Below, piece after piece: positions 54,327-64,000 of a stretch of DNA of 64,000 bases (positions are counted from its first letter, which is position 1; every line of letters starts with the position of its first letter). The notes beneath the pieces were generated by a model that was not told the origin of the DNA, ran no database searches, and was given only the letters and a program-made list of their open reading frames with translations. The DNA is from Halopseudomonas pelagia CL-AP6 (GTDB lineage Bacteria > Pseudomonadota > Gammaproteobacteria > Pseudomonadales > Pseudomonadaceae): NCBI RefSeq assembly GCF_000410875.1, contig NZ_AROI01000007.1:1-64000 (forward strand), in the 5' to 3' direction. Both the position numbers and the translations under genes were made by a program.

Positions 54327-55424
54327 ATGTCTGATGAAGACCAACTCAAGGCACTACGTAAGCGTATAGATACTCTCGACGAGAAAATTCTCGAGCTGAT
54401 CAGCGAGCGCGCCCAATGCGCGCAAACCGTAGCCCAAGTAAAACAGAAGTCTCTACCTGAAGGCAGCAAGCCGATATTCTATCGTCCAGAGCGCGAAGCC
54501 TGGGTGCTCAAGCACATCATGGAGCTGAACAAAGGGCCGCTGGACAACGAAGAAATGGCACGGCTGTTTCGCGAGATCATGTCGGCCTGTCTGGCTCTGG
54601 AAGAACCTCTTAAAGTCGCCTATTTGGGGCCGGAAGGGACCTTCACCCAGGCCGCAGCGATCAAGCATTTCGGCCACTCGGTGATCAGTGTGCCGATGGC
54701 GGCGATCGATGAAATATTCCGTGAAGTGGCGGCAGGGGCGGTGCAGTTTGGTGTGGTGCCGGTGGAAAATTCCACCGAGGGCGCAATCAATCATACGTTG
54801 GACAGTTTTCTCGAGCATGACATGGTCATCTGCGGTGAAGTGGAGCTGCGCATCCACCATCACTTGCTTGTTGGTGAAAACACCAAGACTGACAAGATTT
54901 CCCGGGTCTATTCTCATGCCCAGTCGCTGGCCCAGTGCCGCAAGTGGCTGGACGCGCATTATCCGAATGTCGAGCGGGTCGCCGTGGCCAGTAATGCCGA
55001 GGCGGCCAAGCGGGTCAAGGGTGAGTGGAATTCCGCAGCGATTGCAGGCGACATGGCCTGCGAGCTATATGGTCTGACGCGTATTGCTGAGAAAATCGAA
55101 GATCGCCCAGACAACTCTACGCGTTTTCTGATTATCGGCAGCCAGATGGTGCCGCCCACTGGCGACGATAAAACCTCGATTATCGTTTCCATGCGCAACA
55201 AACCGGGAGCGTTGCACCACCTATTGCAGCCGTTCCACAACAACGGGATCGATCTGTCACGTATCGAAACCCGCCCATCGCGTAGCGGTAAATGGACCTA
55301 TGTGTTCTTTATCGACTTCTTCGGTCACCAGCATGATCCTCTGATCAAGGACGCGTTGGAGCAGATTAATGAAGAGTCGGTGGCGCTCAAGGTGCTGGGT
55401 TCCTATCCGAAAGCGGTACTCTGA
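54327..55424 (+). CDS. pheA: Bifunctional chorismate mutase/prephenate dehydratase (P-protein)
   Basis: A 365-residue enzyme giving phenylpyruvate from chorismate. An N-terminal AroQ chorismate mutase (about 1-90, with LKALRKRIDTLDEKILELISERAQCA) precedes prephenate dehydratase (KVAYLGPEGTFTQAA, the VPVENSTEGAINHTLD motif, DNSTRFLIIG) and a C-terminal ACT domain (SIIVSMRNKPGALHHLLQPF, ESRPS-type IETRPSR) for phenylalanine feedback. Start taken at MSDEDQL (54327), as in other pseudomonads; ATG 54321, which overlaps the serC stop, is the alternative. Confidence 0.96.
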   Translation: MSDEDQLKALRKRIDTLDEKILELISERAQCAQTVAQVKQKSLPEGSKPIFYRPEREAWVLKHIMELNKGPLDNEEMARLFREIMSACLALEEPLKVAYLGPEGTFTQAAAIKHFGHSVISVPMAAIDEIFREVAAGAVQFGVVPVENSTEGAINHTLDSFLEHDMVICGEVELRIHHHLLVGENTKTDKISRVYSHAQSLAQCRKWLDAHYPNVERVAVASNAEAAKRVKGEWNSAAIAGDMACELYGLTRIAEKIEDRPDNSTRFLIIGSQMVPPTGDDKTSIIVSMRNKPGALHHLLQPFHNNGIDLSRIETRPSRSGKWTYVFFIDFFGHQHDPLIKDALEQINEESVALKVLGSYPKAVL

Positions 55425-55427
55425 ATC

Positions 55428-55507
55428 ATTAGCGACAAGCCGCAAGCCGCAAGCTGCAAGTAATGGCAGTCTGGTGCGGCTTGAGGCTTGCCGCTTATAG
55501 CTTGAGG
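55428..55507. repeat. Pseudomonas-type CAAGC/GCTTG palindromic repeat, copy 1
   Basis: The pheA-hisC gap is filled by an imperfect inverted repeat: the left arm is runs of GCAAGCCGCAAGC-type units, the right arm is GGCTTGAGGCTTGCCGCTTATAGCTTG. A related copy occurs at about 61564-61612. Such AGCTTG-rich elements are scattered between genes in many Pseudomonas genomes. Confidence 0.7.
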
Positions 55508-55515
55508 CGTTTGTG

Positions 55516-56628
55516 ATGACCTGTGATTTCCTCAGCCTGGCGTTGCCGGGTGTTCAAAAGCTGTCTCCCTATGTGCCGGGTAAACCGGTTGAAGAGCTCG
55601 CCCGCGAGTTTGGCTTGCGCGCCGAGGATATCGTCAAGCTGGCCAGCAATGAAAATCCGCTGGGTCCTAGCCCTCGCGCGCTTGAGGCGATACACAGCGC
55701 TTTCGCCGAGCTGACGCGTTATCCGGATGGCAATGGCTTTCTGCTCAAGCAGGCGCTGGCCGAACGCCTGGGTGTTAGCACCGCAATGATCACTCTGGGT
55801 AACGGCTCGAACGATATTCTTGAGCTGATTACCCGTGCCTTCGTTAGCCCGCAGCACGAGGTGGTGTTCAGCGAGCACGCCTTTGCGGTCTATCCGATTG
55901 TGACTCAGGCCGTCGGCGCCCGGCCGGTGGTCGTGCCAGCGCGCGAGTGGGGGCATGATCTGGACGCCATGGCTGCGGCGATCACGCCGGCGACACGACT
56001 GGTGTTTATTGCCAACCCGAACAACCCGACCGGCACCTGGATTGAACGTCCTGCGCTGGAGCGCTTTCTGGCCCAGGTGCCGGAAGACGTGATTGTGGTG
56101 CTCGACGAAGCCTATACCGAATATGTCGAAACCGGGGATGTGCCCAATGGGCTTGATTACCTGACGACCTATCCGAATCTGCTGGTGTCGCGAACCTTCT
56201 CCAAGGCCTACGGCCTGGCTGCGCTGCGCGTCGGCTATGGCATCTGCCAGCCGGCCATTGCCGATGCGATGAATCGCGTGCGGCAGCCGTTCAACGTCAA
56301 CAGTCTGGCTCAGGCAGCGGCGCTGGCCACCTTGGAAGATGAGGCCTACCTGGCGGAAAGCCGCAGAAATAACCGTGAAGGAATGGCGCAGTTGGAGGCG
56401 GGCTTTACTTCGCTGGGTCTGAGCTGGATCTTCTCGCGGGGCAATTTCATTGCCGTGGACCTGGGGCGTGATGCTGCGCCAGTCTTTCAAGGCCTGCTGC
56501 GACAGGGTGTGATCGTGCGCCCCGTGGCCAATTACGGCATGCCCAATCACCTGCGCGTATCCATCGGTTTGCCGGAAGAAAACCAGCGTTTCCTTGAGGT
56601 CTTGGGGCAGGTGCTGGCGAGTGAGTAA
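55516..56628 (+). CDS. hisC: Histidinol-phosphate aminotransferase (HisC2-type)
   Basis: A 370-residue PLP-dependent class II aminotransferase. Motifs: LSPYVPGKPVEELAREFGL, KLASNENPLGPSPRAL, GNGSNDILELITRAF, FIANPNNPTGTW, VLDEAYTEY, the PLP lysine in SRTFSKAYGLAALRVGYG and a C-terminal Arg in NHLRVSIG. The gene between pheA and tyrA in pseudomonads is the second HisC copy and is thought to serve aromatic amino-acid transamination as well. ATG 55516 preferred over GTG 55513. It overlaps tyrA-aroA by 8 bp. Confidence 0.95.
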   Translation: MTCDFLSLALPGVQKLSPYVPGKPVEELAREFGLRAEDIVKLASNENPLGPSPRALEAIHSAFAELTRYPDGNGFLLKQALAERLGVSTAMITLGNGSNDILELITRAFVSPQHEVVFSEHAFAVYPIVTQAVGARPVVVPAREWGHDLDAMAAAITPATRLVFIANPNNPTGTWIERPALERFLAQVPEDVIVVLDEAYTEYVETGDVPNGLDYLTTYPNLLVSRTFSKAYGLAALRVGYGICQPAIADAMNRVRQPFNVNSLAQAAALATLEDEAYLAESRRNNREGMAQLEAGFTSLGLSWIFSRGNFIAVDLGRDAAPVFQGLLRQGVIVRPVANYGMPNHLRVSIGLPEENQRFLEVLGQVLASE

Positions 56629-58864
56629 TGTAAAGACGCTGTCACCTTCGAGCGCGACAATCGGGCGCCTGGCGGTGATCGGTCTGGGATTGATCGGTGG
56701 GTCCTTTGCCAAGGGTATTCGTGAATCGGGTGTGTGCCGCGAGGTAGTGGGGTGTGACGCCAATCCAGGAACGCGCAAACAGGCTTTGCCGCTCGGTGTG
56801 GTGGATCGCGTTACTGACAGCTTGGCTGAGGCGGTACAGGGGGCCGACGTCATTCTGCTGGCGGTACCGGTGTTGGCGATGGAAAAAGTGTTAGCTGAGC
56901 TGGCGGCACTGGAGCTAGGTGACGCGGTCCTGACCGATGTGGGTAGTACTAAAGGTGCTGTAGTCAAAGCTGTTGAGCAGGCGTTTGGTCGTGTGCCGGC
57001 ACGATTCGTTCCTGGCCACCCGATCGCTGGCTCGGAAAGAAGCGGTATCGAAGCGGCAAGCGCAGCGTTGTTTCAGCGTCACAAGGTAATTCTTACGCCG
57101 CTGGATAGCACCAGTGATGCGGCGCTGATACGGGTCACTGCCCTGTGGCAAACGCTGGGCGCAGACGTGGAGCATATGCCGTTGGCCGATCATGACGAGG
57201 TGCTTGCGGCGACCAGTCATCTGCCGCATTTACTGGCGTTTTCGCTGGTCGATACGCTGGCTGGGCGTAGCGAAAATCTGGATATTTTTCGTTATGCCGC
57301 TGGCGGATTCAGAGATTTTACCCGGATTGCTGCGAGCGATCCGGTGATGTGGCGGGATATATTTCTCGCCAATCAGGACGCGGTTTTGCGCAGCTTGGAC
57401 GCCTTTACTCACGATCTGGATCGGTTGCGTGATGCGATAGCGTCGGGCGATGCCAATACCTTGCTTGGGGTATTTACCCGGGCGAAGGCGGCGCGCGAAC
57501 ACTTCAGTACTATTTTGGCCCGCAGGGCGTATATGGAACCTATGCAAACACAAGTCTGTAATTTTATTGCCAGCCCGGGTGGACGTGTTCAGGGCGCTAT
57601 CCGTGTGCCCGGCGACAAGTCTATTTCGCACCGCTCGATCATGCTCGGCTCTTTGGCTGAAGGTGTCACCGAGGTCGAAGGTTTTCTTGAGGGTGAAGAC
57701 AGCCTGGCCACCTTGCAGGCCTTTCGCGATATGGGTGTGGTCATTGACGGACCCAATCAGGGTCGCGTGACCATTAACGGCGTTGGTCTGAACGGACTCC
57801 AGGCGCCTCCCGGGCCGCTCTATGTAGGCAATTCAGGTACCTCCATGAGGCTGCTGTGCGGCTTGCTCGCCGGTCAGATGTTTGACAGCGTGCTGATGGG
57901 CGATGCTTCTCTGAGCAAGCGGCCCATGGGCCGCGTGGCCAAGCCGCTGCGGGAAATGGGCGCGCGGATCGAGACGGCCGACGAGGGGAGGCCGCCATTG
58001 CGTATCATGGGCGACAGCCGGCTGATGGGTATGGACTACACTATGCCCATGGCCAGTGCTCAGGTGAAATCCTGTTTGCTACTGGCGGGGCTGTATGCGG
58101 CGGGTAGTACCTCGGTGGTCGAGCCAGCGCCCACGCGCGACCATACCGAGAGAATGCTCAAAGGCTTCGGCTACCCGGTCAAGGTCGAAGGCGCCAAGGT
58201 GACCATCGAGCCCGGCCACAAGCTCAGTGCGTGCAAGATCGACGTGCCGGCGGATATTTCCTCGGCGGCCTTTTTTATGGTGGCCGCGAGCATCGCCGAG
58301 GGTTCTGATCTGGTGCTTGAGCACGTGGGCATCAACTCGACCCGGATCGGGGTGATCAATATTCTGCGCGCCATGGGTGGTGATCTGACTCTGGAGAACG
58401 AGCGCGAAGTAGGTGGTGAGCCGGTGGCGGATATTCGCGTGCGTTACGCGCCCCTCAAGGGTATCGACATTCCGTTGGACCAGGTACCGCTGGCTATTGA
58501 CGAGTTCCCGGTGCTGTTTGTGGCTGCCGCCTGTGCCGAGGGTCGTACCGTGTTGCGCGGCGCAGAGGAGCTGCGGGTCAAGGAATCCGACCGCATCCAA
58601 GTGATGGCCGATGGCTTGCAGGCGTTGGGTATCAAGGCTGAGCCAACCCATGACGGCATCATCATTGAGGGTGGGCAGATGCAGGGTGGGCAAGTCGACA
58701 GCCACGGTGACCACCGCATCGCCATGTCTTTCAGTGTCGCTTCCCTGCGTGCTGCGGGAGATATTCTAATCACTGATTGCGCCAATGTGGCAACGTCATT
58801 CCCGGGCTTTGTGTCGCTGGCCAGTTCGGTCGGCATGCAGGTTCGGTTGGAGGAGGACGCGTGA
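56621..58864 (+). CDS. Prephenate dehydrogenase / EPSP synthase fusion
   Basis: A 747-residue fusion of TyrA (residues about 15-300) and AroA (about 312-745). The TyrA part has the NAD motif [32 protein letters not shown] and [13 protein letters not shown]. The AroA part has [20 protein letters not shown], the PEP/shikimate motif [26 protein letters not shown], and [15 protein letters not shown]. It therefore links tyrosine synthesis and the sixth shikimate step in one chain, a known pseudomonad arrangement. Start chosen at GTG 56621 inside the hisC end; the longer frame adds hisC-overlapping residues with no conservation. Ends in GTGA overlap with cmk. Confidence 0.95.
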   Translation: MSNVKTLSPSSATIGRLAVIGLGLIGGSFAKGIRESGVCREVVGCDANPGTRKQALPLGVVDRVTDSLAEAVQGADVILLAVPVLAMEKVLAELAALELGDAVLTDVGSTKGAVVKAVEQAFGRVPARFVPGHPIAGSERSGIEAASAALFQRHKVILTPLDSTSDAALIRVTALWQTLGADVEHMPLADHDEVLAATSHLPHLLAFSLVDTLAGRSENLDIFRYAAGGFRDFTRIAASDPVMWRDIFLANQDAVLRSLDAFTHDLDRLRDAIASGDANTLLGVFTRAKAAREHFSTILARRAYMEPMQTQVCNFIASPGGRVQGAIRVPGDKSISHRSIMLGSLAEGVTEVEGFLEGEDSLATLQAFRDMGVVIDGPNQGRVTINGVGLNGLQAPPGPLYVGNSGTSMRLLCGLLAGQMFDSVLMGDASLSKRPMGRVAKPLREMGARIETADEGRPPLRIMGDSRLMGMDYTMPMASAQVKSCLLLAGLYAAGSTSVVEPAPTRDHTERMLKGFGYPVKVEGAKVTIEPGHKLSACKIDVPADISSAAFFMVAASIAEGSDLVLEHVGINSTRIGVINILRAMGGDLTLENEREVGGEPVADIRVRYAPLKGIDIPLDQVPLAIDEFPVLFVAAACAEGRTVLRGAEELRVKESDRIQVMADGLQALGIKAEPTHDGIIIEGGQMQGGQVDSHGDHRIAMSFSVASLRAAGDILITDCANVATSFPGFVSLASSVGMQVRLEEDA

Positions 58865-59553
58865 CAGATCAAGTTATTCCGGTTATCACCATCGACGGCC
58901 CAGGCGGGTCCGGTAAGGGCACCATCGCTGGGCTGTTGGCCAGTCGGCTGGGCTGGAAGTTGCTGGATTCGGGGGCTTTGTACCGGCTGCTGGCTTACGC
59001 CGCGCAGAATCATGGTGTGGACCTGACTAACGAAGAGGGGCTCAAGGCTCTGGCCGCTTATCTGGATGTGCAATTTATCGCCGAAGAAGGTCAGCGCGAT
59101 CAGCGCATTATTCTTGAGGGTGAAGATGTCACTCGTGCTATCCGCACCGAGACCATGGGCACTGGCGCATCACAGGTAGCGTCGATCCCTGCGGTGCGCG
59201 ATGCGCTGCTCAGTCGTCAGCAGGCATTTCGCGAGGCGCCGGGGTTGGTGGCAGACGGGCGTGACATGGGTACCGTGGTGTTCCCCGATGCGCAGTTGAA
59301 GGTGTTTTTGACCGCCAGCCCGCATGAAAGGGCTGAACGGCGGCACAAGCAGTTGCTCGGAAAGGGTGAAACTGCTAATCTTGTGAGTCTTCTCGATGAG
59401 ATTATGGCTCGTGATGAGCGCGATATGAGTCGTAGCGTGGCGCCACTGCGTCCCGCTGATGATGCCATATTGCTCGACTCGACTCACTTGTCGATTGAAG
59501 AAGTACTTGAATCAGTGCTGAAAGCGGCGCGCGAGCGCGACTTGCAGGGCTGA
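58861..59553 (+). CDS. cmk: Cytidylate kinase
   Basis: A 230-residue (d)CMP kinase. P-loop [52 protein letters not shown] and the lid region [10 protein letters not shown] are visible. Start is GTG 58861, overlapping the aroA stop (GTGA) with GGAGGA upstream. It is followed by the rpsA leader; cmk-rpsA-ihfB is a conserved order. Confidence 0.97.
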   Translation: MTDQVIPVITIDGPGGSGKGTIAGLLASRLGWKLLDSGALYRLLAYAAQNHGVDLTNEEGLKALAAYLDVQFIAEEGQRDQRIILEGEDVTRAIRTETMGTGASQVASIPAVRDALLSRQQAFREAPGLVADGRDMGTVVFPDAQLKVFLTASPHERAERRHKQLLGKGETANLVSLLDEIMARDERDMSRSVAPLRPADDAILLDSTHLSIEEVLESVLKAARERDLQG

Positions 59554-59709
59554 TCAGGGCATCCGCTGCCGGGAAACCAGCCTGGCCGGCAACGGGCATT
59601 TAATAACCAACCCACATCAGCTGGTGATGTGGCGGGTATGTGGGCTGCAGGGCGCGCGATACAAGCGGCCAGGCGGTTACTGCCTAAATAACCATTTACA
59701 GGATTCCAA
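59554..59709 (+). ncRNA. Structured rpsA 5' leader
   Basis: The 156-bp gap before rpsA can fold into successive hairpins: TGCCGG (59567-59572) with CCGGCA (59586-59591); CCACATCA (59612-59619) with TGATGTGG (59625-59632); and a weak GGC/GCC pair near 59672-59684. Only a short AGGA stands before the ATG. In gammaproteobacteria the rpsA leader is a multi-hairpin element through which protein S1 drives and represses its own translation; this gap fits that description. Confidence 0.6.
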
Positions 59710-61392
59710 ATGAGCGAAAGCTTTGCCGAACTTTTTGAAGAAAGTCTAGTAACCCTCGACATGCAGCCGGGTTCCATCATCACCGGTATCATCGTGGACA
59801 TCGACTCCGATTGGGTCACCGTTCATGCTGGCTTGAAGTCCGAAGGTGTCATCCCGCGTGAGCAGTTCCTGAACGATCAGGGCGAGCTGACGATCAAAGT
59901 GGGTGATGAGGTTCACGTTGCACTGGAAGCCGTTGAAGACGGTTTCGGTGAGACCAAACTGTCCCGTGAGAAGGCCAAGCGCGCCGAATCCTGGAAAGTC
60001 CTCGAAGCAGCTTTCGCCGCAGAAGAAATCGTCAAGGGTGTTATCAACGGCAAGGTCAAAGGTGGCTTTACCGTCGACGTCAACACCATCCGCGCGTTCC
60101 TGCCTGGCTCCCTGGTCGATGTCCGCCCTGTGCGCGACACCACGCACCTGGAAGGCAAGGAACTGGAATTCAAGGTCATCAAGCTTGACCAGAAGCGCAA
60201 CAACGTTGTCGTTTCCCGTCGTGCCGTCCTCGAAGCCGAGAACAGTGCAGAGCGTGAAGCCCTGCTGGAAACTCTGCAGGAAGGCCAGGTTGTCAAAGGT
60301 ATTGTCAAGAACCTCACAGATTACGGCGCATTCGTCGATCTGGGCGGCGTAGACGGCCTGCTGCACATTACCGACATGGCTTGGAAGCGCATCAAGCATC
60401 CTTCCGAAATCGTCAATGTTGGCGACGAGATCGACGTCAAGGTGCTGAAGTTCGACCGCGAGCGCAACCGCGTTTCTCTGGGTCTGAAGCAGCTGGGTGA
60501 AGATCCATGGGTCGCCATCACTGGTCGTTACCCTGAAGGTACTCGTGTTACCGCCAAGGTCACCAACCTCACCGATTACGGCTGCTTTGCCGAGCTGGAA
60601 GAGGGCGTTGAAGGTCTGGTACACGTATCTGAGATGGATTGGACCAACAAGAACATCCATCCTTCCAAGGTTGTCCAAGTGGGCGACGATGTGGAAGTCA
60701 TGGTTCTGGATATCGACGAAGACCGTCGTCGTATCTCCCTGGGCATCAAGCAGTGCAAGATGAACCCATGGGAAGAGTTCTCCAGCAAGTTCAACAAGGG
60801 CGACAAGATCTCCGGCTCCATCAAGTCGATCACCGATTTCGGTATCTTCATTGGTCTGGACGGCGGCATCGACGGCCTGGTTCACTTGTCCGACATTTCC
60901 TGGAACGAAGCTGGCGAAGAAGCCGTGCGTCGTTTCAAGAAGGGCGACGAGATCGAAACTGTCATCCTGTCTGTTGATCCCGAGCGCGAGCGCATTTCTC
61001 TGGGCGTCAAGCAACTGGAAGACGATCCGTTCTCCAACTTCGCTTCACTGAACGAGAAAGGCACCATCCTCAACGGTATCGTCAAGGAAGTGGATGCCAA
61101 GGGTGCAGTAATTACCCTGGCGGAAGAAATCGAAGGCACTCTGAAAGCCTCCGAAATCAGCCGCGACCGTGTTGAAGATGCGCGTAACGTGCTGAATGTT
61201 GGCGACGAAATCGAAGCCAAGATCATCAGCATCGATCGCAAGAGCCGTGTGATCAGTTTGTCGATCAAGGCCAAAGATGTTGAAGACGAGAAAGAAGCCA
61301 TCCAGGACCTGCGCAAGCAGGAAATGCAGGCTTCCGGTCCGACCACCATCGGTGATCTGATCAAGCAGCAGATGGAGAACAAGGGCAACTAA
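59710..61392 (+). CDS. rpsA: 30S ribosomal protein S1
   Basis: A 560-residue S1 protein with six S1/OB domains. Repeated markers are [41 protein letters not shown] and [21 protein letters not shown], and each repeat ends in [12 protein letters not shown] RISLGIKQ. S1 unfolds mRNA leaders for initiation. The first two domains are the ribosome-binding, diverged ones. A strong UUCG-loop terminator follows. Confidence 0.98.
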   Translation: MSESFAELFEESLVTLDMQPGSIITGIIVDIDSDWVTVHAGLKSEGVIPREQFLNDQGELTIKVGDEVHVALEAVEDGFGETKLSREKAKRAESWKVLEAAFAAEEIVKGVINGKVKGGFTVDVNTIRAFLPGSLVDVRPVRDTTHLEGKELEFKVIKLDQKRNNVVVSRRAVLEAENSAEREALLETLQEGQVVKGIVKNLTDYGAFVDLGGVDGLLHITDMAWKRIKHPSEIVNVGDEIDVKVLKFDRERNRVSLGLKQLGEDPWVAITGRYPEGTRVTAKVTNLTDYGCFAELEEGVEGLVHVSEMDWTNKNIHPSKVVQVGDDVEVMVLDIDEDRRRISLGIKQCKMNPWEEFSSKFNKGDKISGSIKSITDFGIFIGLDGGIDGLVHLSDISWNEAGEEAVRRFKKGDEIETVILSVDPERERISLGVKQLEDDPFSNFASLNEKGTILNGIVKEVDAKGAVITLAEEIEGTLKASEISRDRVEDARNVLNVGDEIEAKIISIDRKSRVISLSIKAKDVEDEKEAIQDLRKQEMQASGPTTIGDLIKQQMENKGN

Positions 61393-61410
61393 GCCTTTGT
61401 GACCCACCAG

Positions 61411-61438
61411 AAAAAGGGCGACTTCGGTCGCCCTTTTT
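61411..61438 (+). terminator. Rho-independent terminator after rpsA
   Basis: AAAAAGGGCGAC / GTCGCCCTTTTTT with a TTCG tetraloop, ending in T6. Ends the gyrA-to-rpsA run; the flanking A-run would also let it act in reverse. Confidence 0.96.
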
Positions 61439-61544
61439 TGTGGCCGTTGATTAGCGGTGCGCCGCAAACTTCGAGCGCTAAGAGCTCCTCGCGGCGTGCA
61501 AGAACAGCCCCGTATTTTCAGCTGCCTCGCAGAATCCGGTTAAC

Positions 61545-61612
61545 GCCGCAAGCGCATCAGATTGTAAGGGCTGCTTGCCGCTTTTAGCTTGTAGCTTGCG
61601 GCTTGCCGTCAG
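61545..61612. repeat. Pseudomonas-type GCTTG repeat, copy 2
   Basis: In the 274-bp rpsA-ihfB gap, GCCGCAAGC (61545-61553) is inverted against GCTTGCGGC (61594-61602), and the stretch CTTGCCGCTTTTAGCTTG (61574 onward) matches the style and sequence of copy 1 in the pheA-hisC gap. The rest of this gap holds the rpsA terminator and presumably the ihfB promoter. Confidence 0.6.
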
Positions 61613-61666
61613 GCATGGTAAAACCGAGTGAAACGGATCTAGCCGCTTGATAAAAAAGGAAAAACC

Positions 61667-61960
61667 ATGACCAAGTCGGAGTTGATCGAGCGCATAGTGG
61701 AACAGCAGGGGCAGTTGTCGTCCAAGGATGTAGAGTTGGCGATCAAGACCATGCTGGAGCACATGTCTCAGGCACTGGCTACCGGTGAGCGTATCGAGAT
61801 TAGAGGCTTTGGCAGCTTTTCTCTGCATTACCGTGCGCCGCGTGTCGGCCGTAACCCCAAAACCGGTGATTCGGTGGAGCTTGAGGGTAAATTTGTGCCG
61901 CACTTCAAGCCCGGCAAGGAGTTGCGTGATCGCGTCAACGAGTCTTTGCAAATGGTCTGA
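61667..61960 (+). CDS. ihfB: Integration host factor subunit beta
   Basis: A 97-residue HU/IHF-fold DNA-bending protein, partner of IhfA. Features: [27 protein letters not shown], the arm region [20 protein letters not shown] and the DNA-intercalating proline in RNPKTG, ending [20 protein letters not shown] precedes the ATG. Its place after rpsA is conserved. Confidence 0.98.
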   Translation: MTKSELIERIVEQQGQLSSKDVELAIKTMLEHMSQALATGERIEIRGFGSFSLHYRAPRVGRNPKTGDSVELEGKFVPHFKPGKELRDRVNESLQMV

Positions 61961-62028
61961 AGCGGTATCAAGCGGCGTTTACCCTGCGCTATACTGCTCC
62001 CCACACGAATGGACTGGAGTCTAGTGGC

Positions 62029-62328
62029 ATGCAATGGCTAAAGCGCGCGATACTGATTGTTATTCTTTTGCTTGTGGCCCTGGCGACACTGGATTTCATG
62101 TTGGAGAACCAGCAAGGCATTCGACTGCAGTTTCTTGAGCTGCAATCCCCTGAACTACCCCTATCCCTGTATATCGTTATTGCCTTTATTCTCGGCAGTC
62201 TGCTGGGCGTGTTTATTGGTTGGTTGATGACCACGCGCCTACGCCTGAAGTTGATGGTGCAGAGCAATGAGCTGAATCGTTACCGCAAGGAAGTCGACAA
62301 GCTGCGTACCCAGCCCATCAAGGACTGA
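62029..62328 (+). CDS. lapA: LapA (DUF1049) inner-membrane protein
   Basis: A 99-residue membrane protein with two helices (about 5-25 and 41-64), an LENQQGIRLQFLE segment between them, and a basic cytoplasmic coiled coil (RLRLKLMVQSNELNRYRKEVDKLR). LapA (YciS) works with LapB in tuning LPS synthesis through control of LpxC stability. lapB starts 5 bp later. Not to be confused with the unrelated giant adhesin LapA of Pseudomonas. Confidence 0.9.
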   Translation: MQWLKRAILIVILLLVALATLDFMLENQQGIRLQFLELQSPELPLSLYIVIAFILGSLLGVFIGWLMTTRLRLKLMVQSNELNRYRKEVDKLRTQPIKD

Positions 62329-62333
62329 TTCCC

Positions 62334-63512
62334 ATGCAGGAATTGCTGTTCCTTGGACTCTTTGTGCTGGCCCTGGGGATCGGTTGGTTTCTCGGCAGGC
62401 GTGAGGCAATCAAGGTCGGCTTTATGCTGGAGCCGCATGGCAGCGCGCTGGATCGACAGTATTTTATCGGTTTGAATTATCTGCTTAACGAACAACCGGA
62501 TGAAGCGATTGAGACCTTCATTCGGGCTCTGGAAGTCAATCCCGAAACCGTTGAAACGCATATCGCCATTGGTAAGCTGTTTTGCCAGCGTGGCGATGTG
62601 GAGCGGGCGATCAAGGTGCATCAAAACCTCCTCGCACGACCCAATCTGAGTCGTCAGCAGGCTGATCGAGTGCAGCTGGAGTTGGCTCGCGATTACCTCG
62701 CGGTGGGCATGCTTAACCGTGCCGAGCGGCTACTCGAAGAACTGGTGGAAGCCACGTCGCCGTTGCGCGCCGAGGCATTGGTAGATCTGGTTAAGGTGCA
62801 TGAGCGTGAGCACGAATGGGGCAGGGCCATTGTCGTTGGCAGCAAGCTGGTGCTGGAGCGCCCGGCTTTTGCGGTGACTTTGGCACATTATCATTGCGAA
62901 AGGGCCGCAGGTTTATTGCGAAGTAACGATCAGTCGGCAGGGCGGCGGCACCTCAACCAGGCACTGGATGCTGATGCAGCGTGCATTCGCGCCATGTTGA
63001 TGCTAACGGATCTGGAGTTGAATCAGGGGCACGCCAAGGCAGCGCAGAGATGGCTGCAGCGGCTTGCCGAGAAAGACGCCGATTTTGTACCCGAAGCCTT
63101 GCCGCTAATACGTCGCTGCGCTGATAATGACGCGCTGGACATGCAGCAGTATCTGGATCAAGTGATCGCCAATAACCCTCAGCCACAAGTGCTGAGCGTA
63201 TTGGCCAGAGCCGATCAGATGCAATTCCAGGCTAGCTTGCATGAAGTGAGTCTTTTTGTGCTGGACCATATCCAGCAACAACCGTCCCTTAGAGGACTGC
63301 TTTATCTGATCGACCTGCATCTGGATCATGTCGAGGCCAAGGGCCGAGACAATTTATTGGTCCTGCGCGGCATCGTCGAGGCTCTGGTAGTGGACAAGCA
63401 CCAGTACCGATGTGCTTCTTGCGGCTTTCTGGCCAAGAAGTTGCACTGGCAATGCCCTACCTGCCACGGTTGGTCAACCATCAGACCCCTGAAGGGGCGT
63501 GAGGCTGCCTGA
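62334..63512 (+). CDS. lapB: Lipopolysaccharide assembly protein B
   Basis: A 392-residue TPR protein (YciM/LapB). A short N-terminal membrane anchor (about 1-18) is followed by a series of TPR helices facing the cytoplasm, including [30 protein letters not shown], and a C-terminal rubredoxin-type metal knuckle with two CxxC pairs (YRCASCGF .. WQCPTCHGW). In E. coli, LapB recruits LpxC to the FtsH protease, limiting lipid A production. lapA-lapB-pyrF is the E. coli order too. Confidence 0.94.
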   Translation: MQELLFLGLFVLALGIGWFLGRREAIKVGFMLEPHGSALDRQYFIGLNYLLNEQPDEAIETFIRALEVNPETVETHIAIGKLFCQRGDVERAIKVHQNLLARPNLSRQQADRVQLELARDYLAVGMLNRAERLLEELVEATSPLRAEALVDLVKVHEREHEWGRAIVVGSKLVLERPAFAVTLAHYHCERAAGLLRSNDQSAGRRHLNQALDADAACIRAMLMLTDLELNQGHAKAAQRWLQRLAEKDADFVPEALPLIRRCADNDALDMQQYLDQVIANNPQPQVLSVLARADQMQFQASLHEVSLFVLDHIQQQPSLRGLLYLIDLHLDHVEAKGRDNLLVLRGIVEALVVDKHQYRCASCGFLAKKLHWQCPTCHGWSTIRPLKGREAA

Positions 63513-63549
63513 GACAGTCACCATGGACGTTCTTCAACAGGATAAATGC

Positions 63550-64000
63550 ATGCCCTGTCACACCCCCGTAATTGTTGCCCTGGATTTCCCTGACGCATCA
63601 ACCGCCATCGCGTTGGCCAAACAGCTTGACCCGAGCAAGTGTCGTGTCAAGGTCGGTAAGGAGCTGTTTACCAGCAGCGGTCCATCCATTGTCGAAGCGC
63701 TGCATCAGTTGGGCTTTGAAGTCTTTCTCGATCTCAAGTTTCACGATATCCCAAATACTACTGCCAGCGCTGTGGTGGCTGCGGCGGAGCTGGGCGTGTG
63801 GATGGTCAACGTGCATGCCGGAGGTGGTCGGCGGATGATGGAAGCCTGTCGCGAGGCATTGGATAGCCGCCGAGGTCACCGTCCTTTATTGACTGCGGTG
63901 ACCGTTCTCACCAGTCTTGAGCAGGAAGATTTGCTCGAGGTAGGGGTCGATATTGAACCCATGGTGCAGGTTCAGCGGCTCGCTCGTTTGACCCAGGAAT
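63550..64000 (+). CDS. pyrF: Orotidine 5'-phosphate decarboxylase (partial, runs off the window)
   Basis: The first 150 codons of pyrF, cut by the window end. OMP decarboxylase makes UMP. The frame reads [22 protein letters not shown], then [10 protein letters not shown], and the catalytic [12 protein letters not shown] with the Lys/Asp pair, followed by VNVHAGGG and [14 protein letters not shown] at 63539-63542 is seven bases before ATG 63550; the in-frame ATG 63523 lacks a ribosome site. Another reading frame here gives an 88-residue shadow that is not a gene. Confidence 0.95.
   Translation, partial: MPCHTPVIVALDFPDASTAIALAKQLDPSKCRVKVGKELFTSSGPSIVEALHQLGFEVFLDLKFHDIPNTTASAVVAAAELGVWMVNVHAGGGRRMMEACREALDSRRGHRPLLTAVTVLTSLEQEDLLEVGVDIEPMVQVQRLARLTQE

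Noticed and set aside
55495..56967. 490-codon open frame antisense to hisC and tyrA
   Set aside because: Runs across two well-supported genes; no start context and no recognisable domain.
59746..61014. 422-codon open frame antisense to rpsA
   Set aside because: Mirror of the biased rpsA codons; translation is low-complexity without family signature.
62029..62328. Biofilm adhesin LapA
   Set aside because: Same symbol, different protein: this is the 99-residue DUF1049 membrane protein next to lapB.

Overview
The window is 64 kb of chromosome from a Pseudomonadaceae bacterium. The placement rests on three things. The housekeeping block mtnA-gyrA-serC-pheA-hisC-(tyrA-aroA fusion)-cmk-rpsA-ihfB-lapA-lapB-pyrF is the familiar Pseudomonas order. 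A ubiG-mupP-yciK operon faces it on the other strand. A CyaB-type MASE2 adenylate cyclase and a PlpD-type patatin autotransporter are also present. A marine or Halopseudomonas-like lineage is possible but not proven. I see no tRNA, rRNA, insertion sequence, prophage or CRISPR array.

Layout. 0-4.4 kb: fumC, then a rightward run of a DUF2059 protein, bolA, trhO (tRNA U34 hydroxylase), a DsbA-family oxidoreductase and a small membrane protein, closed by a strong bidirectional terminator. 4.5-10.6 kb: a YecA/UPF0149 protein, recQ, plpD, and a calcineurin-like phosphoesterase that looks like the phosphate-stress phospholipase PlcP; its promoter carries four heptamers spaced exactly 11 bp, as in a PhoB box. 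10.6-15 kb: cyaB, an HD-domain protein with the residue pattern of PhnZ/MIOX di-iron oxygenases, an Mpo1-like protein, an AraC regulator and a nitroreductase. 15-18.2 kb: a Cpx-type envelope-stress operon (yciI, a coiled-coil membrane protein, cpxR, spy/cpxP-like, cpxA) with a GTAAA-N6-GTAAA CpxR box before the spy gene. 18.2-23.8 kb: rnm, yciO, trpS, scpA, scpB, rluB.

23.9-44.5 kb is the accessory centrepiece: a two-partner secretion locus with an 18.1-kb gene for a 6045-residue LktA-type filamentous adhesin (TpsA), its outer-membrane transporter (TpsB, joined by a TGATG start/stop overlap), and a SapC-family protein 29 bp further on. It sits between rluB and a diguanylate cyclase gene. The tpsB and sapC genes look less GC-rich than the housekeeping genes around them, which suggests separate acquisition.

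45.6-49.1 kb (leftward): yciK, mupP, ubiG, mtaD, covering peptidoglycan recycling, ubiquinone synthesis and methylthioadenosine/nucleoside deamination. From 49.2 kb to the right edge: mtnA (methionine salvage), gyrA, serine and aromatic amino-acid synthesis, cmk, rpsA with a structured leader, ihfB, lapA-lapB (control of LPS synthesis) and the first part of pyrF.

The strongest leads are the giant TPS-SapC locus and its hairpin-containing leader, the PhoB-box/PlcP-like gene, the CpxR box, and the PhnZ-like HD protein beside an Mpo1-like protein.
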